Assembly (NCBI RefSeq): GCF_018139625.1
Contig: NZ_JAGSOH010000062.1
Span: 1 to 42,961, forward strand
DNA: 42,961 nucleotides
Reading direction: 5' to 3'
Origin: Actinospica acidithermotolerans
Lineage (GTDB): Bacteria; Actinomycetota; Actinomycetes; Streptomycetales; Catenulisporaceae
In this document: one piece after another, positions 1 through 7,834 of the stretch
Layout: each line of letters starts with the position of its first letter
How positions within the stretch are numbered: the stretch's first letter is position 1
Translations under genes and position numbers: made by a program
Notes under the pieces: model-generated
What the model saw: the letters and a program-made list of their open reading frames with translations, nothing else
The model's database searches: none
What the model was told of the DNA's origin: nothing

Positions 1-528
1 GTCGAGGAAGAGGAACCTGGCCAGGTTCGGGGGGCGGCCGGAGGAGGGGTCCGCGAAGACGGGGGACATCAGCGCGCGGCCCAGGCGGTTGCAGCCGAGG
101 ATGTCGAGACGGCGGTTGCGGGCGTAGGCCGGGACGGTCGCCATGGCGTCGATGACGCGCTGGACGCTCGGGCGGACCCTGGGCCGGACCGCGTTGCGGG
201 AGCCGCCGCCGCGGGTCGCCGCCCGGGCGTGGCCGCCGGAGCCCGCGTTGACGGCGTTCGCCAGGTCGAACAGGTGCGCGCGCTCGGCCTCGTCGAGCTG
301 CAGGGCCCTGGCCAGCGCCTCCAGGACGCTGTCGGAGACGCCCTTCGCGTTCCCGCGCTCCAGCCGCACGTAGTAGTCGACTGACATCCCCGCCAGCAGC
401 GCGACCTCCTCGCGGCGCAGCCCGGGCACGCGCCGGTTCCCGCCGTACAGCGGCAGTCCGGCCTGCTCCGGGTTGAGCCGGGCCCGCCGGGAGCTGAGGA
501 AGTCGTGGAACTCGGTGCGTGCGTCCAT
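1..528 (-). CDS. XRE-family regulator, MmyB-like (3' end outside window)
   Basis: Reading leftwards from an ATG at 528, an open frame runs 176 codons off the window edge. The N-terminus carries a helix-turn-helix (LRREEVALLAGMSVDYYVRL, about residues 37-56) followed by SDSVLEALARALQLDEAERA, the usual XRE layout. The later part (PAYARNRRLDILGCNRLGRA and following) matches the MmyB-like ligand-binding domain that follows this HTH in many actinobacterial regulators. It is divergent from an alcohol dehydrogenase gene across 133 bp; in this family the regulator often controls the adjacent dehydrogenase or reductase. That link is inference. The true C-terminus is not visible. Confidence 0.88.
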   Translation of the reverse strand, partial: MDARTEFHDFLSSRRARLNPEQAGLPLYGGNRRVPGLRREEVALLAGMSVDYYVRLERGNAKGVSDSVLEALARALQLDEAERAHLFDLANAVNAGSGGHARAATRGGGSRNAVRPRVRPSVQRVIDAMATVPAYARNRRLDILGCNRLGRALMSPVFADPSSGRPPNLARFLFLD

Positions 529-565
529 GCCTCCCACGGTACGTCGGAGCATTCCTCGATAAGGG

Positions 566-580
566 GGTAACAGTTTTACC
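566..580. promoter_or_regulatory. candidate operator between XRE regulator and alcohol dehydrogenase
   Basis: GGTAA (566-570) and TTACC (576-580) form a perfect inverted repeat around a 5-bp centre in an AT-rich patch of the divergent intergenic region. A regulator-target pair with one dyad between them suggests binding by the adjacent XRE protein. This is inferred from position and symmetry only. Confidence 0.4.
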
Positions 581-661
581 TGGCTGAACGCGCTGCCCGC
601 CGCGGGGCCGCTGGAAGAATGGAGGGCGCCACACCCGTTCAGCCCACTGCCTAGGAGCAGC

Positions 662-1702
662 ATGCCTACCGTCAACGCGTACGCCGCGACCTCGGCGACC
701 GGACCGCTCGGACCCGTCACCATCGAGCGCCGCGACCTCGGCCCGCACGACGTCAAGATCGACATCCAGTTCTGTGGCATTTGTCACTCCGACATCCACA
801 CCGTCCGCGGCGAGTGGGGCGATCGTCCCTGGCCGCTGGCGCCGGGCCACGAGATCGCCGGCGTCGTCAGCGCGGTCGGTGCGGCCGTCACGAAGCACGC
901 CGTCGGTGACCGGGTCGGCGTCGGATGCCTCGTCGACTCCTGCCGGGAGTGCGCCAACTGCAAGGCCGGCCTCGAGCAGTACTGCTCGCGCGGCATCCAG
1001 ACCTACGGCAGCGTCGACCGCGACGGCACGATCACCCAGGGCGGCTACTCGACACAGGTCGTCGTCACCGAGGACTTCGTCCTGCGCATCCCGGACGGCA
1101 TCTCCCTGGACGCCGCCGCGCCGCTGCTGTGCGCCGGGATCACGCTCTACTCGCCGCTGCGGCACTGGAACGCGGGCCCCGGCAGGCGCGTCGCCATCGT
1201 CGGTCTCGGCGGCCTCGGCCACATGGGCGTCAAGCTCGCGCACGCGCTCGGCGCCGAGGTGACCGTGCTCTCGCAGTCGCTCAAGAAGGAGAGCGACGGC
1301 CGCAGGCTCGGCGCCGACCACTACTACGCGACCGGCGACCCGGCCACGTTCGAGCAGCTCGCCGAGAGCTTCGACCTGATCATCAACACGGTCAGCGCGT
1401 CGGTCGACGTGAACGCCTACCTGGGCCTGCTCGACGTGAACGGCACCCTGGTCAACGTCGGCGCCCCGCCGCAGCCGCTGCCCGTCGCCGCGTTCTCGCT
1501 GATCCCGCGCCGCCGCTCGTTCGCCGGCTCGATGATCGGCGGCATCCCGGAGACGCAGGAGATGCTCGACTTCTGCGCCGAGCACGGGATCGGCGCCGAC
1601 ATCGAGGTCATCCCGGCGGAGCGGATCAACGAGGCCTTCGAGCGGGTCCTGGCCTCGGACGTGCGCTACCGCTTCGTGATCGACGCCTCGACGATCGGCT
1701 GA
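662..1702 (+). CDS. zinc-dependent NAD(P)-linked alcohol dehydrogenase (CAD/YahK type)
   Basis: 346 aa with an AGGAG ribosome binding site just upstream of the ATG. Medium-chain dehydrogenase features are complete: catalytic zinc ligand region with C41 (CGICHSDIH) and H63-E64 (GHE), four structural zinc cysteines (C94, C97, C100, C108), and a Rossmann motif GLGGLGHMG. Sequence and size fit the cinnamyl-alcohol dehydrogenase/YahK branch, cytosolic enzymes that reduce aldehydes to alcohols, usually with NADPH. The physiological substrate cannot be read from the sequence. It is divergent from an XRE-family regulator that may control it. Confidence 0.92.
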   Translation: MPTVNAYAATSATGPLGPVTIERRDLGPHDVKIDIQFCGICHSDIHTVRGEWGDRPWPLAPGHEIAGVVSAVGAAVTKHAVGDRVGVGCLVDSCRECANCKAGLEQYCSRGIQTYGSVDRDGTITQGGYSTQVVVTEDFVLRIPDGISLDAAAPLLCAGITLYSPLRHWNAGPGRRVAIVGLGGLGHMGVKLAHALGAEVTVLSQSLKKESDGRRLGADHYYATGDPATFEQLAESFDLIINTVSASVDVNAYLGLLDVNGTLVNVGAPPQPLPVAAFSLIPRRRSFAGSMIGGIPETQEMLDFCAEHGIGADIEVIPAERINEAFERVLASDVRYRFVIDASTIG

Positions 1703-1782
1703 CCGAGCGGCGGATCGGTCGGCCGTCGCGGCGGTTGACGGGGCCGACGGCAACTACGGGACGTCGACGGACATTGATGCGC

Positions 1783-1836
1783 GTCGTCACGGACGCCGTT
1801 ACGGTCGTCACGGACGCCGTTACGCACGTCGTTACG
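1783..1836. repeat. 21-bp tandem direct repeat in convergent intergenic region
   Basis: A 21-bp unit beginning GTCGTCACGG and ending CCGTTACG occurs twice head to tail (1783-1803 and 1804-1824), followed by a degraded partial copy to 1836. Downstream, GGACNTCC-like words recur to about 1890. It lies between the 3' ends of the dehydrogenase and GGDEF genes; no gene or convincing terminator is seen here. Confidence 0.8.
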
Positions 1837-1882
1837 ACTTCTACCGGACATCCCCGGACGTCCCCAGGACGCTCCAGGACGT

Positions 1883-3064
1883 CTACGGGATGTCCGCGAG
1901 TGTCAGCAGGTGGTCGACGCTGGCCCGCGAGCGCTTGTGCGCGTACATCTCCCGGTCGGCCTGGTCGAGCAGTTCCTCGGCCCGGCCGGCCGGCGAAGCC
2001 GCGCCCTCCGGATCGCCCGAATCGCACACGAGGCCGAGCGAGGCCGACACCTCGAGCCGCAGGCCCATCGTCTCCACCGGTTCGGCCGAGAAGGCCTCGT
2101 CGATGCGCTGCATCAGTTTCGGCGCGTCCGGCTCCCCGACACCGGCGGCGATCATGACGAACTCGTCGCCGCTGTTCCTCGCCACGCACGCCAGGTCCGC
2201 CAGGTTCTCGGCCAGCCGACGCGCCGTCACCCGCAGCACCTCGTCCCCGACACTGTGGCCGTAGGTGTCGTTGATCTGCTTGAAGTGGTCCAGGTCGCAG
2301 AACACGACGGCGACGGGCGTGTGCGCGGCGAGCAGCTCCTCCAGCCGCTCCCGCAGTTGCACCCGGTTGGCCAGGCCCGTCAGCGGATCTCGGCGGGTCT
2401 CCGAGCGCAGGTGCGTCTCCCGCGCGCACTGCTCGGTGAACGCGGCGTGCAGCGCGGCCTTCTCCCGCTCCAGCGTTTCCATGGCCTGCAACGACTCTTC
2501 GTGCCGCCGGGCGTTGAGGATCGCGATCACCGCCTGCTCGGCGAAGACCTCGACGATCTCGTTGACCCAGGGCGCCGGGATTCGGCCGCCGAGCGGCTGG
2601 TCCATCGACAGCATGCCCACGAGCTCGCCGTCCGGTGCGTAGAGCGGCGCGTTGAGCTCGTAGTGCGGCAGCCAGGCGTCCGGGACGTCGAGCGGCACGA
2701 ACTCGGGCCAGACGGTCGTGATGCCGGCGGTCGTCTCCGGCCCGGATCGAAAACGGAGGCTGCCCCACGCCTCGCCGCCCTTGAGATGCTCTTCGAGCGC
2801 CTTGCGTCCGCAGCTTGTGTTGAGTAGCCCTGAGACGACCTCGTCCGAGCCGACGACGGCGATGGTGTCCAGTTCGGCTGCGTACGCCTGCCGCGCTACC
2901 GTGACCGCGACCTCCTGATAAGGGGTCGACGAGGTCACTCCTTCGGCGATCGCGTACAGAGTGGCCTGCAGTCCGATCGCCGTGTGCACGGTCATCAGCG
3001 CACGCTGGACGGGTCCGAGTGCCGACAACGGCATCCGCACATCCGCGCCCGCGCCTTCGTCCAC
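1883..3064 (-). CDS. GAF-GGDEF protein, probable diguanylate cyclase
   Basis: 393 aa from a GTG with an AAGGGAG ribosome binding site. The N-terminal 190 residues look like a GAF sensor domain, followed by a helical linker and a GGDEF domain starting at RRDPLTGLANR. The metal/substrate signature FCDLDHFKQINDTYGH is intact. The active-site loop reads NSGDEF, so the first Gly of GGDEF is Ser. No RxxD precedes the active site by five residues, so the usual product-inhibition site is missing. It is predicted to make c-di-GMP in the cytosol under control of a GAF ligand; activity of the SGDEF variant is not certain. No membrane segment is seen. The tetR gene lies 82 bp upstream on the same strand. 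Confidence 0.88.
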   Translation of the reverse strand: MDEGAGADVRMPLSALGPVQRALMTVHTAIGLQATLYAIAEGVTSSTPYQEVAVTVARQAYAAELDTIAVVGSDEVVSGLLNTSCGRKALEEHLKGGEAWGSLRFRSGPETTAGITTVWPEFVPLDVPDAWLPHYELNAPLYAPDGELVGMLSMDQPLGGRIPAPWVNEIVEVFAEQAVIAILNARRHEESLQAMETLEREKAALHAAFTEQCARETHLRSETRRDPLTGLANRVQLRERLEELLAAHTPVAVVFCDLDHFKQINDTYGHSVGDEVLRVTARRLAENLADLACVARNSGDEFVMIAAGVGEPDAPKLMQRIDEAFSAEPVETMGLRLEVSASLGLVCDSGDPEGAASPAGRAEELLDQADREMYAHKRSRASVDHLLTLADIP

Positions 3065-3146
3065 CGCACCGAGCTCCCTTCACCCACAGCTGTACGCATT
3101 GGTTGGGTGTGGTCACTCTACCCTCGGATTCGAGTACCGCGGGTTA

Positions 3147-3815
3147 CTACTGCTGCGTAGCCCAGCGTCCGGACAGCGCGGATTCCAGCTGGCTCCGCGC
3201 GGCGCCGAATTCGCGCAGGATCGCGTCGATCCCGGCCTCTTCGTCCGCCAGCGCGCGCTTGACCGCGTTGCCGACCAGGGTCAGGTGGACCGACGCAGCG
3301 AGCTGCGGGCGCAGGTCCGTCGCCGGATCGACCCCCTCGCGCTCGGCGAGCGTGCGCGCGAGCACGTCCTGCTGCTCGCGGATGTTCCGCAGGTACGCGG
3401 CGAGCAGCGGCGGGGTGTTCTCGATGAGCTTGACGACGCGCAGGTAGATCGACGCGGCGTCCGAGGCGGCCTGGTCCTCGCGGTACGTGCTGAGCACGGC
3501 GGTGAACGCGTTGTGCAGCGCCGCGAAGGGCGGCTCCCCGGCGGGCCGGGCGCGCACCTCGTCGAGGAAGCTCTCCGAGAACTCCTCGCCGAGCCGGACG
3601 ACCAGCTCCTCCTTGCTCGCGAAGTAGCGGAAGAAGGTGCGGGCGGCGACGTCCACGGCGTCGGCGATCTCGCGGACCGTCGTCTGCTCGTAGCCCTTGG
3701 CGTCGAACAGCTCCAGCGCGGCGCGGATGAGCGCCTCGCGGGTCTGCTGCTTCTTGCGCTCGCGCCGGTCGGGGCCCGCGGCCCGGGGCGGGGATTCGGA
3801 CGACGGCTCGCGCAT
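3147..3815 (-). CDS. TetR-family transcriptional regulator
   Basis: 222 aa. The HTH lies near the N-terminus (TVREIADAVDVAARTFFRYF) after a basic stretch RRERKKQQTREALIRAALEL, typical of TetR. The ATG at 3815 is chosen because a promoter with a perfect TTGACA -35 (3849-3844), 16-bp spacer and TAACCT -10 (3827-3822) ends 6 nt before it, so the message is probably leaderless; a GTG two codons upstream lies directly against the -10. Divergent from an MFS exporter gene, the classic arrangement for a drug-efflux repressor that also represses itself. The C-terminal ligand domain gives no clue to the inducer. Confidence 0.93.
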   Translation of the reverse strand: MREPSSESPPRAAGPDRRERKKQQTREALIRAALELFDAKGYEQTTVREIADAVDVAARTFFRYFASKEELVVRLGEEFSESFLDEVRARPAGEPPFAALHNAFTAVLSTYREDQAASDAASIYLRVVKLIENTPPLLAAYLRNIREQQDVLARTLAEREGVDPATDLRPQLAASVHLTLVGNAVKRALADEEAGIDAILREFGAARSQLESALSGRWATQQ

Positions 3816-3821
3816 GGCCAC

Positions 3822-3888
3822 AGGTTACCTTGACGTCGCCTGGTGTCAATTGTCCTTCATTGACAAGTGTCATCGAGTGCCATAATTT
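3822..3888. promoter_or_regulatory. divergent tetR/MFS promoters with candidate TetR operators
   Basis: Rightward promoter: TTGACA (3860-3865), 17 bp, TAATTT (3883-3888). Leftward promoter: TTGACA (3849-3844), 16 bp, TAACCT (3827-3822). The two -35 boxes form the inverted repeat TGTCAAT (3844-3850)/ATTGACA (3859-3865). A second dyad, TGACA-AG-TGTCA (3861-3872), overlaps the rightward -35. A TetR dimer bound here would block both promoters. The promoters are read directly; the operator role is inferred. Confidence 0.7.
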
Positions 3889-3938
3889 GGCGGAGGTCAG
3901 CCGTCAGCCGTCAGCCGGACGTCCCGAGGGGAAGCATC

Positions 3939-5543
3939 GTGAGCCAAGAGGTGGAAGCCGCCGAGATCGCGGGCCGGCAGGCGGGCGCGCCGCCGCGCGG
4001 CCTGCGCGGCAGCCCGAAGTGGACGCTGCTGGCCGCCGCCCTCGGCGTGATGATGGTCGGCCTGGACGGCACGATCGTGGCCGTGGCCAACCCGGACATC
4101 CAGGCCAAGCTCGGCGCCTCGCTCGCCGACATCCAGTGGATCACCAACGGCTATCTGCTGGCCCTGGCCGTCACGCTGATCACGATCGGCAAGATCGGCG
4201 ACCGCTTCGGCCACCGCAAGGTGTTCCTGACCGGCATCGTCGGCTTCGCGGCGACCTCGGCCGGCGTCGGCCTGTCCGGCTCGATCGGCAAGAGCATCTC
4301 GCTGATCATCGCCTTCCGCATCCTCCAGGGCCTGTTCGGCGCGATGCTCCAGCCGACCGCGCTCGCCCTGCTGCGCAACACCTTCCCGGCCGAGAAGCTC
4401 AACGGCGCCATCGGCATCTGGGGCGCGGTGATCGGCGCGTCGACCGCGGCCGGCCCGATCGTCGGCGGACTGCTCGTGCAGCACATCAACTGGGAAGCCT
4501 GCTTCTACATCAACGTCCCGGTCGGCGTCGTCGCGCTCCTGATGGGCCTGGCCGCGCTGCGCGAGACCCCGCCGTCGCACGCTCGCTCCTTCGACGTACC
4601 CGGCATCGCGCTGCTCAGCGGTTTTCTGTTCCTGCTCGTCTGGGGCCTGATCAAGGCTCCGGACTACGGCTGGGGCGACGGGAAGTCGATCGGGTTCTTC
4701 GCCGGTGCGGTCGCCGCCCTGGTGCTTTTCATCGTCCGCGAGTCGACGGCCCGCGAGCCGCTGCTCCCGCTGCGCCTGTTCCGCTCGGTCTCGCTCTCGG
4801 CCGGGACCGTGCTGGTGCTGTGCCTGATGTTCGCGATGTTCGGCGCGATGTTCTTCATGACCTTCTACCTGGAGAACGTGCACGGCCTCGACGCGATCGA
4901 CACCGGTGTCAGGCTGCTGCCGCTGACCGGCATGCTGATCGTCGGCTCGCCGCTGTCCGGGTTCGCCATCACCAGGTTCGGCGCGCGCATACCGATGGTC
5001 ATCGGCATGCTGCTCGCGGCGGGAGCGCTGTTCGGGCTCTCCCGGATCACGACGACCTCCGGCCTGAACGAGACGATCGTCTTCTTCGCGATGCTCGGCC
5101 TTGGGCTGAGCCCGGTGATCGTGGGCGCCACCGAGGTCATCGTCGGCAACGCCGAGGTCGAGCTCGCGGGCGTGGCAAGCGGACTGCAGTCCACCGCGAT
5201 GCAGGTCGGCGGCACGATCGGGACCGCCGTGCTCGGCGCCGTCATGTCGGCGAAGGTCGACAACCTGCTGCCGCAGCGCTGGACCGCCGCGCACCTGCCT
5301 TCGCTCACGTCGGCCCAGCTGGCAGAGGTCAAGAGCGCCGCGACGGTCGGCGTGGCACCGGTGACGTCGAGCACCTCGGCTCAGGTCGCGGCCGGCATCA
5401 CCGAGGTCACGCACTCGACGTTCATCAGCGGCATGTCCGCGTCGTTCCTCGTCGCGAGTTTCGTGGCCGTCGGCGGAGCGCTGATCGCGCTGCTGGCGAA
5501 GTCCGGCGGGAACTCGACCGAGGGCGCCGTCTCACTGCACTGA
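3939..5543 (+). CDS. MFS multidrug exporter, DHA2 (EmrB/QacA) family
   Basis: 534 aa. The frame is open from further upstream, but the GTG at 3939 is preferred: it has a GAGGGGAAG ribosome binding site (3926-3934), and earlier starts overlap the promoter. About 14 hydrophobic segments are visible, as in the DHA2 drug:H+ antiporters. The motif GKIGDRFGHRKVF between helices 2 and 3 is MFS motif A, and the GLDGTIVAVANP region in the first helix matches the family's LDxTIVNVALP signature. Predicted inner-membrane proton-driven efflux of a hydrophobic compound, regulated by the adjacent TetR protein. Substrate unknown. Confidence 0.93.
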   Translation: MSQEVEAAEIAGRQAGAPPRGLRGSPKWTLLAAALGVMMVGLDGTIVAVANPDIQAKLGASLADIQWITNGYLLALAVTLITIGKIGDRFGHRKVFLTGIVGFAATSAGVGLSGSIGKSISLIIAFRILQGLFGAMLQPTALALLRNTFPAEKLNGAIGIWGAVIGASTAAGPIVGGLLVQHINWEACFYINVPVGVVALLMGLAALRETPPSHARSFDVPGIALLSGFLFLLVWGLIKAPDYGWGDGKSIGFFAGAVAALVLFIVRESTAREPLLPLRLFRSVSLSAGTVLVLCLMFAMFGAMFFMTFYLENVHGLDAIDTGVRLLPLTGMLIVGSPLSGFAITRFGARIPMVIGMLLAAGALFGLSRITTTSGLNETIVFFAMLGLGLSPVIVGATEVIVGNAEVELAGVASGLQSTAMQVGGTIGTAVLGAVMSAKVDNLLPQRWTAAHLPSLTSAQLAEVKSAATVGVAPVTSSTSAQVAAGITEVTHSTFISGMSASFLVASFVAVGGALIALLAKSGGNSTEGAVSLH

Positions 5544-5564
5544 GGCGTTGGCCGTGTCATCCGT

Positions 5565-6092
5565 TCAAGCTGACGGCCGGAGCCCGGCGAGGCGCCTCGT
5601 CACCCGCTCGATCTCCCGCCGCATGCCCAGCCTCCGAAAGATCTCCAGCGCGTCGTCGAGATGCCTGACGGCGTCGCCGGCCTTGCCCTCCAGCACCAGG
5701 CACTCGCCGATGCCCCCCAGGGCCAGCGCCTCGTCGTCCGGCTGGGTGACCTCTCGGGCCATCGACAGCGCTCTGCGAAAGAGGGGCAGTGCCCGTGCGT
5801 GATCTCCCGTGTGTGCCAGGATCGCGGCCTGATGGCCGAGCGCCCACGCCTTGTTCGAGCGCGAACCGAGGTCGCGGAAGACCTCAACCGCCCGATCGAC
5901 GTCCCGCAACGCGCCCGGGCCGTCTCCGGTCGCGGCGCGTACGTCGGCGAGGTAGGTGAGCGAGTTGGCCTCGCCGAAGCGGTCGCCGAGCTCCCGGTAG
6001 ATGTCTGGGTCGTCAAGGTTCCCGTGCCGGCCATCCGCGTCCGGGCGAGGCGGAGACTCTCGTGAACGGTCTCCCGGGACTGCCCGTATTCA
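5565..6092 (-). pseudogene. remnant of a TPR-containing AfsR-like regulator
   Basis: On the minus strand the frame from a stop at 6092 to the stop at 5565 reads as C-terminal tetratricopeptide repeats: YRELGDRFGEANSLTYL, then RDLGSRSNKAWALGHQAAIL, DHARALPLFRRALSMAR and GGIGECLVLEGKAGDAVRHL. This layout is typical of the C-terminus of AfsR/SARP or NB-ARC-TPR regulators in actinomycetes, which are several hundred residues longer. Everything upstream of about 6010 has been lost or replaced, and the only in-frame starts are weak (TTG at 5909). The DNA-binding and NTPase parts are absent, so this is called a 5'-truncated pseudogene. A short expressed TPR protein is possible but less likely. Confidence 0.72.
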
Positions 6093-7243
6093 TGAATATG
6101 GCTCCTGAGAAGCGCCCGGAAGGCGACGACCAAACCCGCTTCGTCTGGGATGGCGGCGAGGTCGCGCAGGCGCCGGCCGCTGACGCTTCGGCGAAGGCGA
6201 TGGCCAAGCCGAAAGCGAAGGCCGAGCGGGAGAGCAGGCCCAAGACGCCAAAGCCGAAGGCGCCGACGCCGAAGACGCCCGCCGACAAGGGCGGCCGTCT
6301 GGCGGTGTCGCCTGCTCGCGTCTTCATCGCCACCGCGGCCGTGCTGCTGTTGGCCGGCGGCACGCTGGGCATCGTCGAAATCAGCTCGCAGAGTTCCGGG
6401 AGCAAGGCAGAGGCGGCGGGCGATCCGGCGTCGTCCGGGCACGTCTCCGGACTTGCTAGCCCGACGGCCCCCGCCACGCTCCCGGTGAGTCCGACCGCCT
6501 CGACGCGATCGCCGAGTCCGTCGAAGAGCCCCACTGTCGCCGCGTCCTCGACACAGGCGGCGCAGGAAGCAACCGTTGCACCGTCGCCCTCGACGTCGGC
6601 AGCGACCACGGCCTCCGGACCGAAGCCGCTCGGCGAATGGCTTCTCGGCAGCAACGCGCTCGACTCCGCTGGCGGCCACGACGGCGTTGCGTCAGATGTC
6701 TCCTTCTCCAACGGCGCCGCCGTGCTCAGCGGCTCGATCAGCAGCTACATCGCGACGTCCTCGACCGTGCTGAACACCGGCACCGGCGACAGCTTCACCG
6801 TCTCCGCCTGGGTCGACCTCACGGCCGCTCCCACCTCCGCCTCGCTGGCGTCGACAGCCGTCAGCCAGGATGCGAACATCAACAGCGCCTTCTACCTCCA
6901 GTACTTCGGCGGCACGGCCAACTGCTGGTCCTTCACGCGCATGGACACCGACACGGTCCTGTCCAACGGCAGCCGCGCCGAGTCCATCAGCACGCCGCAG
7001 TACAACACGTGGACGCACCTCGTCGGCGTCTACAGCGCATCGACGAGCGCTCTCTACCTGTACGTCAACGGCACCCTGGAAGGCACGGCCAAGGACACCA
7101 CGCCCGTCGCCTCCTCCGGTCCACTCATCATCGGCCGCGCCCGCTACGACAAGAAGGCCTCGGACGCTTTCACCGGCGCCATCAAGGACGTTCAGGTCTT
7201 CAATGCGGCTCTGTCCGCCTCCGAAATCGCGGCGATCAAGTAA
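6062..7243 (+). CDS. membrane-anchored LamG (concanavalin A-like) domain protein
   Basis: 393 aa from a GTG with GGCGGAG upstream; an ATG at 6101 is an alternative. Order: cytoplasmic stretch with a Lys/Pro-rich repeat (KPKAPTPKTP, about residues 50-78), one membrane helix (VFIATAAVLLLAGGTLGI, about 84-101), a Ser/Thr/Ala/Pro-rich extracellular linker, then a LamG/laminin-G-like jellyroll from about residue 190 to the end (FTVSAWVDLTA, NTWTHLVGVY, LYLYVNGTLEG, AFTGAIKDVQVFNAALSASE). Such domains bind carbohydrates or act as modules on secreted proteins; here there is no attached enzyme. It overlaps the start of the TPR remnant on the other strand. Confidence 0.85.
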   Translation: MNGLPGLPVFMNMAPEKRPEGDDQTRFVWDGGEVAQAPAADASAKAMAKPKAKAERESRPKTPKPKAPTPKTPADKGGRLAVSPARVFIATAAVLLLAGGTLGIVEISSQSSGSKAEAAGDPASSGHVSGLASPTAPATLPVSPTASTRSPSPSKSPTVAASSTQAAQEATVAPSPSTSAATTASGPKPLGEWLLGSNALDSAGGHDGVASDVSFSNGAAVLSGSISSYIATSSTVLNTGTGDSFTVSAWVDLTAAPTSASLASTAVSQDANINSAFYLQYFGGTANCWSFTRMDTDTVLSNGSRAESISTPQYNTWTHLVGVYSASTSALYLYVNGTLEGTAKDTTPVASSGPLIIGRARYDKKASDAFTGAIKDVQVFNAALSASEIAAIK

Positions 7244-7288
7244 GCCATCAGCCAGCGCCCCGCCTTCCGGCCGCTGGGCGTCACCCGG

Positions 7289-7834
7289 ATGGCATCCCAC
7301 GCGGCGCGCGTGCGCCGAGCTCCGCATGCTGGAGTGGTGACCCGCTACTCGCGCGTGCTCTGCGTTCCGTGCCACAGCGTGGACGCGGTGGTCGACGCCC
7401 TTGTCGCGATCGGGCCGAAGACCGCGATCGTCGACGTCGAGCCGATGATCGCCTACTGGGACACGGACCAGGCGACACTCGACGCGGGGCTGCGCGATTT
7501 CCTGGACGCCGCGGCAGGCCGGGTTCCGCCGCGGTGCGACATCGTGTTCGCCACCAACGCCCTGCGCCGGCCGTCCTCGGGCCCGACCCGGCCCGGTCGG
7601 CGCATCGGCTACGTCGCGGACGCCCGCAAGCCGCTGACCGTCGCGCGGTTCCTCAAGCTGGCCGGGCCGGGGGTGGTCGTGGGCGACCAGATCGCGACGG
7701 ACGGCGTTCTGGCCTGGCGTCTGGGGTTCACCTTCGTGTACTACAACCCGGGCGGCCTCGAGCTGCCGCGCGGCCCGCGGCTCATGCGCGCGCTGGGCCG
7801 TCCGCTGGAGCGCCCGCTGTTCCGGAATCCCTGA
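7289..7834 (+). CDS. HAD-superfamily protein resembling YqeG, with altered nucleophile motif
   Basis: Up to 181 aa; the conserved part begins at about 7340 and the start is uncertain (GTGs at 7334/7337 are likely alternatives). The fold order matches YqeG-like HAD-IIIA phosphatases: motif I IVDVEPMIAYWDT, motif II VFATNALRRPS, Lys region YVADARKPL, motif IV VVVGDQIATDGVLAWRLG. Motif I is normally DxDNT; here the second Asp is Glu (D-V-E) and the following NT is PM, so phosphatase activity is doubtful. Its 3' end overlaps the convergent lipid-kinase gene by 53 bp. Role unknown. Confidence 0.72.
   Translation: MASHAARVRRAPHAGVVTRYSRVLCVPCHSVDAVVDALVAIGPKTAIVDVEPMIAYWDTDQATLDAGLRDFLDAAAGRVPPRCDIVFATNALRRPSSGPTRPGRRIGYVADARKPLTVARFLKLAGPGVVVGDQIATDGVLAWRLGFTFVYYNPGGLELPRGPRLMRALGRPLERPLFRNP

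Noticed and set aside
3081-3109. CACCCA/TGGGTG dyad between tetR and the GGDEF gene as a terminator
   Set aside because: 17-nt loop, short stem and no T-run; too weak to list.
1626-3116. 496-codon minus-strand frame overlapping the GGDEF gene
   Set aside because: Shadow frame with Arg/Gly-rich composition; the GGDEF frame has all family motifs.
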